Shown in pieces: positions 1 to 7,393 of a DNA stretch of 64,000 nucleotides. Positions within the stretch are counted from its first letter, which is position 1; each line of letters starts with the position of its first letter. The notes below the pieces were generated by a model. It had not been told where the DNA came from. It saw nothing but the letters and a program-made list of their open reading frames with translations, and searched no databases. This stretch comes from Actinomycetota bacterium (lineage in GTDB: Bacteria > Actinomycetota > Actinomycetes > S36-B12): contig JAUSNB010000008.1 of the NCBI GenBank assembly GCA_030645615.1, forward strand, positions 1 through 64,000, written 5' to 3'. A program made the translations under genes and the position numbers.

Positions 1-140
1 TCGTCGAACGCGCCTTCTGCCGACTCAAGAGCTGGCGCGGCATCGCCACCAGGTACGACAAGCACGCCCGCACCTACCGTGCCGCACTGGTTCTCGCCGC
101 GATCGTCCTGTTCTGGCTATGAACCATCAGACACGCCCTA
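1..140 (+). mobile_element. Right end of an IS5-type insertion sequence
   Basis: The transposase tail ends at 122 and is followed by a candidate terminal inverted repeat finishing about 140. The left end lies outside the window, so the inverted repeat match and the target duplication cannot be checked. The right boundary is an inference from how IS427-like elements usually end. Confidence 0.45.
3..122 (+). pseudogene. IS5-family transposase, C-terminal fragment (cut by window edge)
   Basis: An open frame runs from the window edge to TGA at 120-122 and encodes 39 residues. They start VERAFCRLKSWRGIATRYDK and end in a hydrophobic LVLAAIVLFWL tail. This is the standard end of IS5-family (IS427/IS1480-like) DDE transposases; the first Glu is probably the E of the DDE triad. 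No start is visible because the gene enters from the left. The sequence just after the stop (CAGACACGCCCTAG, 127-140) looks like the right terminal repeat of such an element, so the IS probably ends near 140. Whether the full transposase is intact cannot be judged here. Confidence 0.75.
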
Positions 141-207
141 GGCCTCCTCGCCCGAGCGTTGTCCCTCACGGACTTCTGCCTGGCGCATGTAGTGGCCGAG
201 CGACGGT

Positions 208-228
208 AGCCAGCACCGCTTGCTGGCT
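208..228. repeat. Perfect 8-bp hairpin upstream of the excisionase gene
   Basis: AGCCAGCA (208-215) and TGCTGGCT (221-228) are exact reverse complements around a 5-nt loop. The hairpin lies between the IS end and the GTG start at 250. It could be a weak terminator isolating the xis-int genes from IS transcription, or a protein site. No T-run follows. Confidence 0.4.
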
Positions 229-249
229 TGTCCGCCGTGGGAGCTACAA

Positions 250-453
250 GTGCCCGACTCACCGATTGTTTTCTCGATTCCCCAGGCAGCCGTCCTGCTC
301 GCCGTCTCTCGCAGCACGGTCTACCGCCTCATCGCCGACGGCACACTCGAAGCAGTGCGCATTCGGAGCAAGTATCGAGTCCGCCGCTCCGCAATCGACC
401 GCTTCCTCGATGACATTCAGCGCCAGCGCCGCGAAGGGCTGGTGACCCTGTGA
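250..453 (+). CDS. Excisionase-like helix-turn-helix protein
   Basis: A 67-residue protein with one MerR/excisionase-type winged HTH: IPQAAVLLAVSRSTVYRLIA, then a short wing and RVRRSAIDRFLDD. Proteins of this family bind the arms of an attachment site and steer the neighbouring integrase towards excision. GTG at 250 is chosen because GGGAG sits about 7 nt upstream; an in-frame TTG at 220 lies inside a hairpin and has no ribosome binding site. Its stop overlaps the integrase start by four bases (GTGA, 450-453), so the two are translationally coupled. The family is clear; the excisionase role is inferred from the neighbour. Confidence 0.75.
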   Translation: MPDSPIVFSIPQAAVLLAVSRSTVYRLIADGTLEAVRIRSKYRVRRSAIDRFLDDIQRQRREGLVTL

Positions 454-1700
454 CGAAGAAGGCGCGAAATGGCGAAGGCTCAATCTTCGAGATCAAGGAC
501 AAGTCTGGGGCCGTGACCGGGTACGCCGTCGAGGTGAGTCTCGGGCGAGACTCGAAAGGGCGGCGCGTGCGCACCCGACGCAAGGTCAAGACCCGTCGCG
601 AGGCCCAAGAACTCCGGTCACGCCTAACCGTCCAACACCTCGACGGACGCCTGACGATCATTCATGCGCAGACCGTGCGCACATACGGACTCGAATGGGT
701 ACGCGACGTCAAGTCTCAGCAGGTGCGGGCATCGACCGCCTACGACTACGAGGCCCGACTCCGTCGCGAGGTCTTCCCGGGGTTAGGCAGTGTGCGCATG
801 ATTGACCTCGGGCCACGGCACATTGACGCATGGATGGCCTCGCTCCGCCGTATGGGCAAGAGCGCCTCGACGATCAATGGCGCACGTCAAGTGCTGAACG
901 CGATGTGCAAGCACGCCTACCGAACCGGAATCCTCGCGAGCAATCCGGTGACGGCGACAGATCCGGTCAAAAGACAGTTCGGTGATCCGACCCAAGTGCG
1001 CCCTCCATGGTCGCCGCAGGAGGTTCGCGCCCTTCTGGAAGCCGTCCGCGACGACGAACTCGACGGGTTCCTCCACTTGATGCTGCACACGGGGCTGCGC
1101 CCGGGAGAGGCAGTCGGCTTGCGCTGGCAAGACGTTGACCTCTTTGACAAGCGGCTGGTCGTGAGCGGCACGCTGAAGGAGGTCCGAGCGATTCTCCCGT
1201 CCGGCCACGGCGTTGTGCGTCAGGTACGAAACGAGCCCAAAACCTCGGCAAGCCGTCGGACGTTGACGATTTCTAACGCACTCATGGCTGCCTTCGATCG
1301 CCAGCAGATGAGGCAGTCAGTGCAGCGCATGAGTGCCGGGGACGATTGGGTCGAATCCGGGTATGTCTTCACGACATCGCACGGCACGCCCTACTCGTTG
1401 AGCAACCTTCGCCGCCGGTACAAGCGGTTCCTCGCGGCTGCCGGGCTCCGCTACATCCGGCTCCACGACATCCGCCACACGGTTGCGGTGATGGCGCTGG
1501 ACGGCGGCCGGGTTCCAATCGAACAGGCTAGCCAGGCTTTCGGGCACACCCGCATCGATACCACGAAGCAGATCTACGCAGGTGTCGTGCCGCGCTACAA
1601 CGACGAGTTCATTGAGGGGCTTAGCGCCGTACTGCCTCCCGCTCCCACACCCAACCCGCCCGAACCTGGAGACGCTCATGTCCTCGACGTCCGCGCTTGA
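450..1700 (+). CDS. Tyrosine site-specific integrase
   Basis: A 416-residue phage-type integrase. An N-terminal arm-binding segment (about 1-60, GEGSIFEIKDKSG then basic residues) is followed by a SAM-like core-binding domain (about 70-170) and a catalytic domain. Catalytic residues are visible as R217 (TGLRPGEA), H339 and R342 (LHDIRHT), H366 (FGHTRI) and the nucleophile Y376 (KQIYAG). The enzyme is complete and probably active. GTG at 450 overlaps the excisionase stop. It presumably inserted the island at a tRNA-Arg gene, whose 3' fragments occur at 7251 and 8075. One rare TTA leucine codon occurs near 781, unlike most genes to the right. Confidence 0.93.
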   Translation: MTKKARNGEGSIFEIKDKSGAVTGYAVEVSLGRDSKGRRVRTRRKVKTRREAQELRSRLTVQHLDGRLTIIHAQTVRTYGLEWVRDVKSQQVRASTAYDYEARLRREVFPGLGSVRMIDLGPRHIDAWMASLRRMGKSASTINGARQVLNAMCKHAYRTGILASNPVTATDPVKRQFGDPTQVRPPWSPQEVRALLEAVRDDELDGFLHLMLHTGLRPGEAVGLRWQDVDLFDKRLVVSGTLKEVRAILPSGHGVVRQVRNEPKTSASRRTLTISNALMAAFDRQQMRQSVQRMSAGDDWVESGYVFTTSHGTPYSLSNLRRRYKRFLAAAGLRYIRLHDIRHTVAVMALDGGRVPIEQASQAFGHTRIDTTKQIYAGVVPRYNDEFIEGLSAVLPPAPTPNPPEPGDAHVLDVRA

Positions 1701-2166
1701 GGGATCCTGGCGTGCACGTGGCCGTCGACCGCGCATTCTCGACCCCGAGGTCGTCAAGAGACTCTTGGAGGCTACCGCGGCGCTGCTCGCGCCGGACGTG
1801 GTTGCGGACTACGCGGGCGTGGGCCGCTCCACCTACTTCGGTTGGCTGAGTCGTGGTCGAGAGGCAGAGGAAGCGCGAAACGACGGCCACGAAGTCGCTG
1901 CGTCAGAACAGCCATTCCTGGATTTTCTGGACCGACTTACGGTGGTGCGTGCGACGGCCGAGGTCAATGCCTTGCGAGAGATCGAACAAGCGGCACACCG
2001 CGGAAATTGGAGAGCAGCTGCTTGGATCCTCGAACGCCGATACCCCGAACGGTGGGGACCGATTGGACGTCGTCGCAAAGCCGAGTCGCAGGAATCCGCA
2101 CCGCTTGTAAGTGTCGCGGAACTGGAGGCGGCGATCGAGCGGATCTCCCCCGCGTACGTCGTCTAG
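1678..2166 (+). CDS. Small terminase subunit-like HTH protein
   Basis: A 162-residue protein. An N-terminal HTH (about 25-60, VADYAGVGRSTYFGWLSRGR) is followed by a helical stretch ending in GNWRAAAWILERRYPERWG, a pattern common in phage small terminase subunits and related DNA-binding proteins. ATG at 1678 has GGAG about 7 nt upstream and lies inside the last codons of the integrase, so the reading frames overlap by 23 bp. No large terminase, portal or capsid gene follows. It is therefore either a prophage remnant or a regulator recruited by the element. The family is moderately sure, the function is not. Confidence 0.6.
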   Translation: MSSTSALEGSWRARGRRPRILDPEVVKRLLEATAALLAPDVVADYAGVGRSTYFGWLSRGREAEEARNDGHEVAASEQPFLDFLDRLTVVRATAEVNALREIEQAAHRGNWRAAAWILERRYPERWGPIGRRRKAESQESAPLVSVAELEAAIERISPAYVV

Positions 2167-2235
2167 GTGCGTATCGGCCCGGCAGGAGCACTCGGGCTGC
2201 TGGCTTCGGGATACCAACCGGAGTAGAACTTAGTT

Positions 2236-2427
2236 ATGACTGACCGTCCGAGCCCCACTCCCGCACATGGGTGGTCCGGCAAGTTCCTGACGCACCCGTC
2301 GGAGTTGCTTGTCATGCGCCACGACAGTGACGTGTGGGAAGCCCTCGCGGAAGTTGCCGACGCGCGAGCTGCGGAGTCAGCCAACGAGCATGCGCCACCG
2401 CCCACACCGCACATCTCCAAACCGTAG
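2236..2427 (+). CDS. Small hypothetical protein of the island
   Basis: A 63-residue open frame beginning MTDRPSPTPAHGWSGKFLTH, with an acidic, helix-prone middle (DVWEALAEVADARAAES) and a proline-rich tail. GGAG at 2219-2222 is 13 nt before the ATG, which is long for a ribosome binding site. I recognise no family. It lies between the terminase-like gene and the restriction gene, on the same strand. It may be a real small accessory gene; coding is only moderately supported. Confidence 0.4.
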   Translation: MTDRPSPTPAHGWSGKFLTHPSELLVMRHDSDVWEALAEVADARAAESANEHAPPPTPHISKP

Positions 2428-2521
2428 CGAGCGCGGGACGGTCCCCGCCCTGCACTCCTCGGGACCCGTTAGCGTATGAGTGGCTTCTTGTGTCTGGATC
2501 GCTTACGGGGAGGACGTCGCG

Positions 2522-5491
2522 ATGGGGGCTCCACCGGAGGTTCTGGAGCGCATTGAGGCGTACCGGGAGGGCGCTGAGCACTTCCGGAGCAGCGACTTCA
2601 AGGAGATGGCGCTGCGCAGCGAGTTCCTCAACCCTGTATTGAAGGCGCTCGGCTGGGATCCGAACAACACGGGGCTCTCGGTTACAGCTCGTGAGGTGAC
2701 GCAGGAAGACTCACTCATCATTGACGGTACGGACAAGGCCCCCGACTACGCCTTCATGTTCGGCTCACAGCGCCAGTTCTACCTCGAAGCCAAGCGCCCG
2801 TCGGTGAACGTGAAGGGCGGAAAGGCGTCGGCGTACCAGATCAGGCGATACGGCTGGAACGCTGGCCTGCCGCTGGGCATCGTGACCGACTTCGAAGAGT
2901 GGGCCATCTACGACTGCCGTTTCGAGCCGGACACGGGCGACAACTCCAGCGTCGGGCGCGTCATCTACTTCACGTACGACGAACTGGACGAGCGGTGGGA
3001 CGAACTTGTTGCGCTCTTCGGGCGGGACAACGTCCTCGCCGGGTCGTTGGCGAAGTTCGCGGACACGAACCCGACCCCGCGCGGAACGCTCACCGTCGAT
3101 CAGGCCTTCTTGAAGGAGATCAGCGAATGGCGTCAGTCCCTCGCTGTTGATATCGCGAAGCACAACAGGGACCTTGACGTTGTCGAGTTGAACACTGCAG
3201 TGCAGACGCTGATCGACCGGGTGATCTTCCTGAGAATCGCTGAGGCGCGCGGTCTGGAGGCGTTTGGCGACCTCAAGGCCGCTGCGGACAACGCCGACCC
3301 CGGCGTCTACACCCGGTTGATGGGGTTGTTCAAGCGAGCGGACAACCGGTACAACTCCGGCCTGTTCCACTTCCGGAACTCGAAGGATCAGAACGGGGCC
3401 CCGGACACGGTTGCTCCGGCGCTGACGGTTAGCGACAAGTCCCTCCGTCACATCATCGAACGTCTCTACTACCCGCACCCGTATGACTTCAAGGCGATGC
3501 CCGCGGACATCCTTGGCCGTGTTTACGAGCAGTTCCTCGGTGCCACCATCACCCTGAAGAACCACAAGGCGACCGTTGAAGAGAAGCCCGAGGTCCGTAA
3601 AGCAGGTGGCGTCTATTACACGCCCGTCCCGATCGTCGAGTACATCGTGGACGCCACTCTCGGCCCGCTCCTGAAGGGGGCGAAGCCTGCGGACGTCGCC
3701 AAGTTCACAGTGGTCGATCCGGCGTGCGGAAGCGGCTCGTTCCTGATTGCGGCATACCAGTACCTCATCGACTGGCACACGTCGTACTACGCGACGACCC
3801 CGACGAACACGAAGAAGTACCTCGACAAGACTCCTGGCGGAGGGGTCCGCCTGAACACGGCCGAGCGTAAGCGGATTCTGCTGGCCAACATCTACGGGGT
3901 CGACATCGACCCGCAGGCTGTGGAAGTTACGAAACTGTCGCTCCTGTTGAAGGTCATTGAAGGGCAGACCCAGATGGAGTTCGCCGTCGGGCGGATCCTT
4001 CCGGACCTCGACGCGAACATCCGCTGCGGAAACACGCTCATTGACATCGACTACCCCATGCCGATGGACGTAACCGAAGCCGAGCGCCTGATTGTCAACC
4101 CGTTCAACTGGGATGCGCAGTTTCCCAACATTATGAATGCCGGAGGCTTCGACGCTGTCATCGGCAATCCGCCGTACCTGAGCATCGACGCAACGTGGGG
4201 ACGCCACGACCCTAGGCTTGCGTACATCAAGTCGCACTACCCCGACATTCACACCGACAAGACCGACATCCTGTTCTACTTCCTCGCACGCGCCGTTCAG
4301 ATCTCCCGCGGAGAAGTCGGCTTCATCGTGTCCCGTTCGTTCCTCGAAGCAGACAAGGCGCAGAAACTTCGAGGCTGGCTATCCAGCCATACCCGCGTAC
4401 GCGAGGTTCTCGACTTCCGGCAGGCCCTCGTGTTCCCACGCGTCGGCATTAACACAGCCATCGTCCGATTCTCCGGATCCAAAGCGGTCAAGAAGGTCCG
4501 CTTCCGCAAGTACGCGAACAAGTCGCTGCCGTCCGGCTACCGGCACACCCACCTGCACGATGCGACCCAGTTCGAAGAGAACATGGCCCCTCTAAGCGAG
4601 CTGGGTGCCGCCTCATGGGTGGTCACCCACGACGACAACGCTGCGCTGCTCGCGAAGATCGACGCGGCGGGTACGCAAGTCGGCTCGATCTTGCACCTCG
4701 GTCAGGGCATGCAAACTGGAGACAACAAAGCGTTTGCGATCCCGGAAACTGATAAGGCGCTACTTGCAGCCGCCAAGAAGCATCACATGACCTACCGCCG
4801 TGCACGCAACAGCGACATCACGGCTTTCGACATCGCCGATAACGGGCCGTGGCTGCTTTACGTTGAGGACGCGCCATCGTTCAACAGCCTCCCGGACGAG
4901 ATCAAGAGGCATCTGAACCACCAGAAGGCGTCGCTTACTGCCCGTAAGGCATACGAGCGCGGCAACTGCGACTGGTGGCGATACACATGGCCGCTTCATA
5001 AGGACCACTTTGGAGACCCGGTCATTCTCGCCCCCTACAGGGCCCGCGACAACAGGTTCGCGGTCGACGAGAATCACACCTACTTGGGGATCACCGACAC
5101 CACCGTCCTGTACGACAACAGCCAGCCCGAAAGCCTGCACTACGTCGCTGCGGTCCTCAACTCCGACATCCTCACCTACCGGTTCAGGTTCATCGGGAAA
5201 CTCGTCGGCGGTGGTACCTACGAGTACTTCCACAACACGATCGCGAAACTACCCATACCGCGACGTAAGCCCGGCGACCCGGACCACGATGCCATCGTTG
5301 AACTTGCCGTGTCGATCTCCGACGATCTCGCGACCATTCGATCCACCAGAATCCCAGCCGAAAAGAACGCCGCGCTAAAGAGGATCAATCGCGCACGACT
5401 GGACATCGAGGACCAAGTCGCCAAGCTTTACGGCCTCAGTAGAGCGGAACGCGCCTTGATCGCCGACGAACTGGCCAAAGGTGCAGGCTGA
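2522..5491 (+). CDS. Type IIG restriction-modification enzyme (fused nuclease-methyltransferase)
   Basis: A 989-residue single-chain enzyme expected to cut DNA and methylate adenine N6 at its site. The N-terminal PD-(D/E)xK nuclease is visible as PD at 74-75 and EAK at 89-91 (FYLEAKRP). A helical connector follows. The Eco57I-type methyltransferase core carries motif I DPACGSGSF (about 399-407) and motif IV NPPY (549-552). The C-terminal third matches TaqI-like target-recognition regions (about 700-960). ATG at 2522 is chosen because GGGGAGG lies 8 nt upstream; the frame is open further left but without a site. Length and domain order are complete, so it is probably active and protects the island's host. 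Confidence 0.92.
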   Translation: MGAPPEVLERIEAYREGAEHFRSSDFKEMALRSEFLNPVLKALGWDPNNTGLSVTAREVTQEDSLIIDGTDKAPDYAFMFGSQRQFYLEAKRPSVNVKGGKASAYQIRRYGWNAGLPLGIVTDFEEWAIYDCRFEPDTGDNSSVGRVIYFTYDELDERWDELVALFGRDNVLAGSLAKFADTNPTPRGTLTVDQAFLKEISEWRQSLAVDIAKHNRDLDVVELNTAVQTLIDRVIFLRIAEARGLEAFGDLKAAADNADPGVYTRLMGLFKRADNRYNSGLFHFRNSKDQNGAPDTVAPALTVSDKSLRHIIERLYYPHPYDFKAMPADILGRVYEQFLGATITLKNHKATVEEKPEVRKAGGVYYTPVPIVEYIVDATLGPLLKGAKPADVAKFTVVDPACGSGSFLIAAYQYLIDWHTSYYATTPTNTKKYLDKTPGGGVRLNTAERKRILLANIYGVDIDPQAVEVTKLSLLLKVIEGQTQMEFAVGRILPDLDANIRCGNTLIDIDYPMPMDVTEAERLIVNPFNWDAQFPNIMNAGGFDAVIGNPPYLSIDATWGRHDPRLAYIKSHYPDIHTDKTDILFYFLARAVQISRGEVGFIVSRSFLEADKAQKLRGWLSSHTRVREVLDFRQALVFPRVGINTAIVRFSGSKAVKKVRFRKYANKSLPSGYRHTHLHDATQFEENMAPLSELGAASWVVTHDDNAALLAKIDAAGTQVGSILHLGQGMQTGDNKAFAIPETDKALLAAAKKHHMTYRRARNSDITAFDIADNGPWLLYVEDAPSFNSLPDEIKRHLNHQKASLTARKAYERGNCDWWRYTWPLHKDHFGDPVILAPYRARDNRFAVDENHTYLGITDTTVLYDNSQPESLHYVAAVLNSDILTYRFRFIGKLVGGGTYEYFHNTIAKLPIPRRKPGDPDHDAIVELAVSISDDLATIRSTRIPAEKNAALKRINRARLDIEDQVAKLYGLSRAERALIADELAKGAG

Positions 5492-5548
5492 CGGCGGCCA
5501 AGCGCCTGAGCCCGGTCGCTGCCGCTAACATTCCGCGAGGGGGTCTCG

Positions 5549-6010
5549 ATGTTCTGTCCTGAGTGCGGCACACAAGCAAGCGGAGCTCAGGCAAAGTTCT
5601 GCGCGCAGTGCGGATACGCCCTTGCCGCAGCGGTCCATACTGACGCAATGGCATTAGCGCCTGCCGTTGAGCTCGCGGCTGCGGTTCCGGCTGGCTGGTA
5701 CCCGAACCCGAGCGATGCCGCAACGATTCGCTACTGGGACGGATCTGTCTGGACCGACCACACACACGCGGCGGGCCCGCAGCAATCTGCAACGGTCCCG
5801 GCAGGGTCCACTGGCCTCATCTGCCCTCACTGCCAAGTGAAGGGCGGCGTGTCGACCAAGAGCGTCAAGGCTAAGAAGGGTGTTTCCGGCGGCAAGGCGA
5901 CTGGCGCAGTCCTGACCGGCGGCATTTCCATCCTCGCGACCGGCCTCTCCCGCAAGGAGAAGGTGACTGAAGCGCATTGCTCGAACTGCCGGACCACCTG
6001 GGTGTTCTAG
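5549..6010 (+). CDS. Zinc-ribbon / DUF2510 protein
   Basis: A 153-residue protein with three parts. An N-terminal zinc ribbon has C3-x2-C6 and C18-x2-C21. A DUF2510 module (about 48-73, AGWYPNPSDAATIRYWDGS) is a short actinobacterial domain usually fused to membrane or secreted proteins. A second cysteine pair set (CPHC near 92-95, CSNC near 145-148) flanks a glycine-rich, weakly hydrophobic stretch. ATG at 5549 follows GAGGGGG. It lies 57 bp after the restriction gene and converges with the Ntn-hydrolase pair. The function is unknown; the mix suggests a small membrane-associated metal-binding adaptor. Confidence 0.75.
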   Translation: MFCPECGTQASGAQAKFCAQCGYALAAAVHTDAMALAPAVELAAAVPAGWYPNPSDAATIRYWDGSVWTDHTHAAGPQQSATVPAGSTGLICPHCQVKGGVSTKSVKAKKGVSGGKATGAVLTGGISILATGLSRKEKVTEAHCSNCRTTWVF

Positions 6011-6038
6011 GAGACTCGCAGGCGCGCCGAGGAAGCCG

Positions 6039-6206
6039 CTAGACCGCCTTCTTGACGTTGAACTTCAAGGGAGGAAGGGCCCGCTGCCTTGATGGGGCCT
6101 TCTTGCTCACCACGGGAGTTGCTCCCGCCCCCGCCTTCTTCTGAGCGCCTCCGGTAGGGCGGACGCGGTAGACCTGTGGCTTTGAAGCGTTCGCTTCCAT
6201 GGTCAT
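6039..6206 (-). CDS. Small basic protein coupled to the Ntn hydrolase
   Basis: A 55-residue protein beginning MTMEANASKPQVYRVRPTGG and ending FNVKKAV, with many Lys/Arg, Ala, Gly and Pro and little predicted order. The start ATG at 6206 overlaps the Ntn-hydrolase stop (ATGA, 6203-6206), and GGAG lies just upstream, which implies coupled translation in a fixed ratio. The frame is open upstream to 6260, but that part overlaps the hydrolase and lacks a site. I recognise no family. It might be a substrate, tether or regulator of the hydrolase. Confidence 0.6.
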   Translation of the reverse strand: MTMEANASKPQVYRVRPTGGAQKKAGAGATPVVSKKAPSRQRALPPLKFNVKKAV

Positions 6207-7036
6207 GGCTCCACTCCAGGATTGAGGTTTGCTGGATAGTAGTGCTTTCGACTTACCCACTTGAATCCCTCGTGCCGAGTTAGTGCTGCTACCTCGACCG
6301 GACCTCCAACGAATGCGTCGCCGGGTGTGAATCTGACGAACTTGATCGTCGCATCGACCAGGAAGTCGGCCAATTCGATTGCCTCTGCGAGGGGCATTGC
6401 AAGGTGCACGATCGGCAGGCCGATTTCGGCCCGAATCGCATCGGCATACATGTCAGCTTGGTCTGCATCAACACCCAGGCGAGTCAGGGCGATCGGGAGG
6501 CTCCTGCTAACGCCATCGACTATTCGAGCGATTGCTTCGGGCTGACCTTGTTGGAAAATGCCTTCCTCGCCCGACGGCCACGGCTGAGAGAGTTTGACCC
6601 CCTGGTCAGAGATCTCGATCTCCCACACGCTCGGCTTCTCATCAGCACTTCCGTAGCCACCCACGAGCATCCCGAATACGCCGACGGGCTCAAGGGCATA
6701 CAGGGCCGCAAAATGGTCGCGAACCCGCTCTGCCACCTCCTCGACGGTGTAGGAGGTCGGGTCCAGGGCGTCCGCGTGTGGTGTTCCGCCTCCATTGGTG
6801 AGGATCTCGCGAAGGTTCTTGCAGTGCGACGCGATCGATATCGAGGCAAAGTTGGCTCGGCCCCACGTCATCGCGCCAAGCGCGAGGCCTTTACGCAGGT
6901 TGAAGATCTTGTTCGCGCTGTTCCAGATATTGATCGTGTCGACATGCCCGTCAGTGAGGGTGATCGACTGAGTGGTGGCGCTGTCGCTAGCGAGGATCAG
7001 GCCATCGGCGACGGATACGGCAACGACAATCGTCAT
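6203..7036 (-). CDS. Proteasome-like Ntn hydrolase
   Basis: A 277-residue protein beginning MTIVVAVSVADGLILASDSA, which matches the first strands of proteasome beta, HslV and Anbu subunits. After removal of Met1 the N-terminal Thr would be the nucleophile. D18 (ASDS) and K43 (NKIFNL) sit where proteasomal Asp17 and Lys33 are expected, although the Lys is about nine residues later. No propeptide is present, as in HslV and Anbu. It contains further helix-strand patterns typical of the fold. Upstream is a 357-bp gap; downstream is the coupled 55-residue gene. I see no ATPase partner in the island. The family-level call is good; peptidase activity is an inference. Confidence 0.7.
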   Translation of the reverse strand: MTIVVAVSVADGLILASDSATTQSITLTDGHVDTINIWNSANKIFNLRKGLALGAMTWGRANFASISIASHCKNLREILTNGGGTPHADALDPTSYTVEEVAERVRDHFAALYALEPVGVFGMLVGGYGSADEKPSVWEIEISDQGVKLSQPWPSGEEGIFQQGQPEAIARIVDGVSRSLPIALTRLGVDADQADMYADAIRAEIGLPIVHLAMPLAEAIELADFLVDATIKFVRFTPGDAFVGGPVEVAALTRHEGFKWVSRKHYYPANLNPGVEP

Positions 7037-7250
7037 AGAGCCCCCTGGCGCTCATGATTGCATCCCATGATGCGAGACCGCGGGATTGACGAAGTCTTGA
7101 CACGAAACGGGAGTGGGCGAGCGTCACGCGTCGTGATCAGCCACTGCTCAGCCACAGCATTGGGACCCTGTGAGACATGGTGAACCTCCTGAGCATCAGC
7201 TTCCTCTAAGATCGGTCTACCAACACAAGTGAGTTGGCCGCTGGCTCTAT

Positions 7251-7293
7251 CTACGGATCAGAAGGTTGGGAGTTCGAATCTCTTCGGGCGCAC
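7251..7293 (+). repeat. tRNA-Arg(ACG) 3' fragment, candidate attR copy 1
   Basis: The 43 bp start with CTACGGATCAG, the anticodon loop and 3' anticodon stem of tRNA-Arg(ACG). They continue through the variable region and T-arm (GGGAG TTCGAAT CTCTT) to the acceptor strand CGGGCGCA. No 5' half precedes it (the left flank does not fold into acceptor and D arms), so it is not a functional tRNA. Such 3' tRNA halves are typical attachment-site remnants left by tyrosine integrases. The matching intact tRNA is expected left of the window. Confidence 0.75.
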
Positions 7294-7322
7294 TCTGTGA
7301 GAGAGGCTATCCGTGGCATGCC

Positions 7323-7349
7323 CATGCTCGTGGGGCAGGAACGAGCATG
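7323..7349. repeat. Perfect 9-bp hairpin
   Basis: CATGCTCGT (7323-7331) and ACGAGCATG (7341-7349) are exact reverse complements around a 9-nt loop. It sits 30 bp after the tRNA fragment. It could be a terminator for leftward or rightward transcription, or an integrase/excisionase accessory site. No T-run is seen. Confidence 0.5.
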
Positions 7350-7360
7350 ACTAGCATCCA

Positions 7361-7392
7361 CGTCGACCGCACACTCATGGCGGAGGTCGACG
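7361..7392. repeat. Hairpin overlapping the ribosome binding site of the HXXEE gene
   Basis: CGTCGACC (7361-7368) and GGTCGACG (7385-7392) are exact reverse complements with a 16-nt loop. The 3' arm overlaps the last bases of the GGAGG site (7382-7386) before the GTG start at 7394. In RNA this could partly hide the ribosome binding site. Confidence 0.5.
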
Positions 7393-7393
7393 C

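Larger units (their letters stand above)
7037..7393. other. Gene-free stretch at the island's right end
   Basis: The 357 bp between the Ntn hydrolase and the membrane protein contain no convincing gene. They hold the hydrolase's upstream region, the first tRNA-Arg fragment (7251-7293) and two perfect hairpins (7323-7349 and 7361-7392). GCATC/GATGC near 7064-7080 forms a minor 5-bp hairpin. I could not identify a strong promoter for the hydrolase. Confidence 0.6.

Noticed and set aside
2765-4252. A 495-residue minus-strand open frame opposite the restriction enzyme
   Set aside because: It is antisense to a gene with clear nuclease and methyltransferase motifs, and its sequence is low-complexity Val/Arg/Asp.
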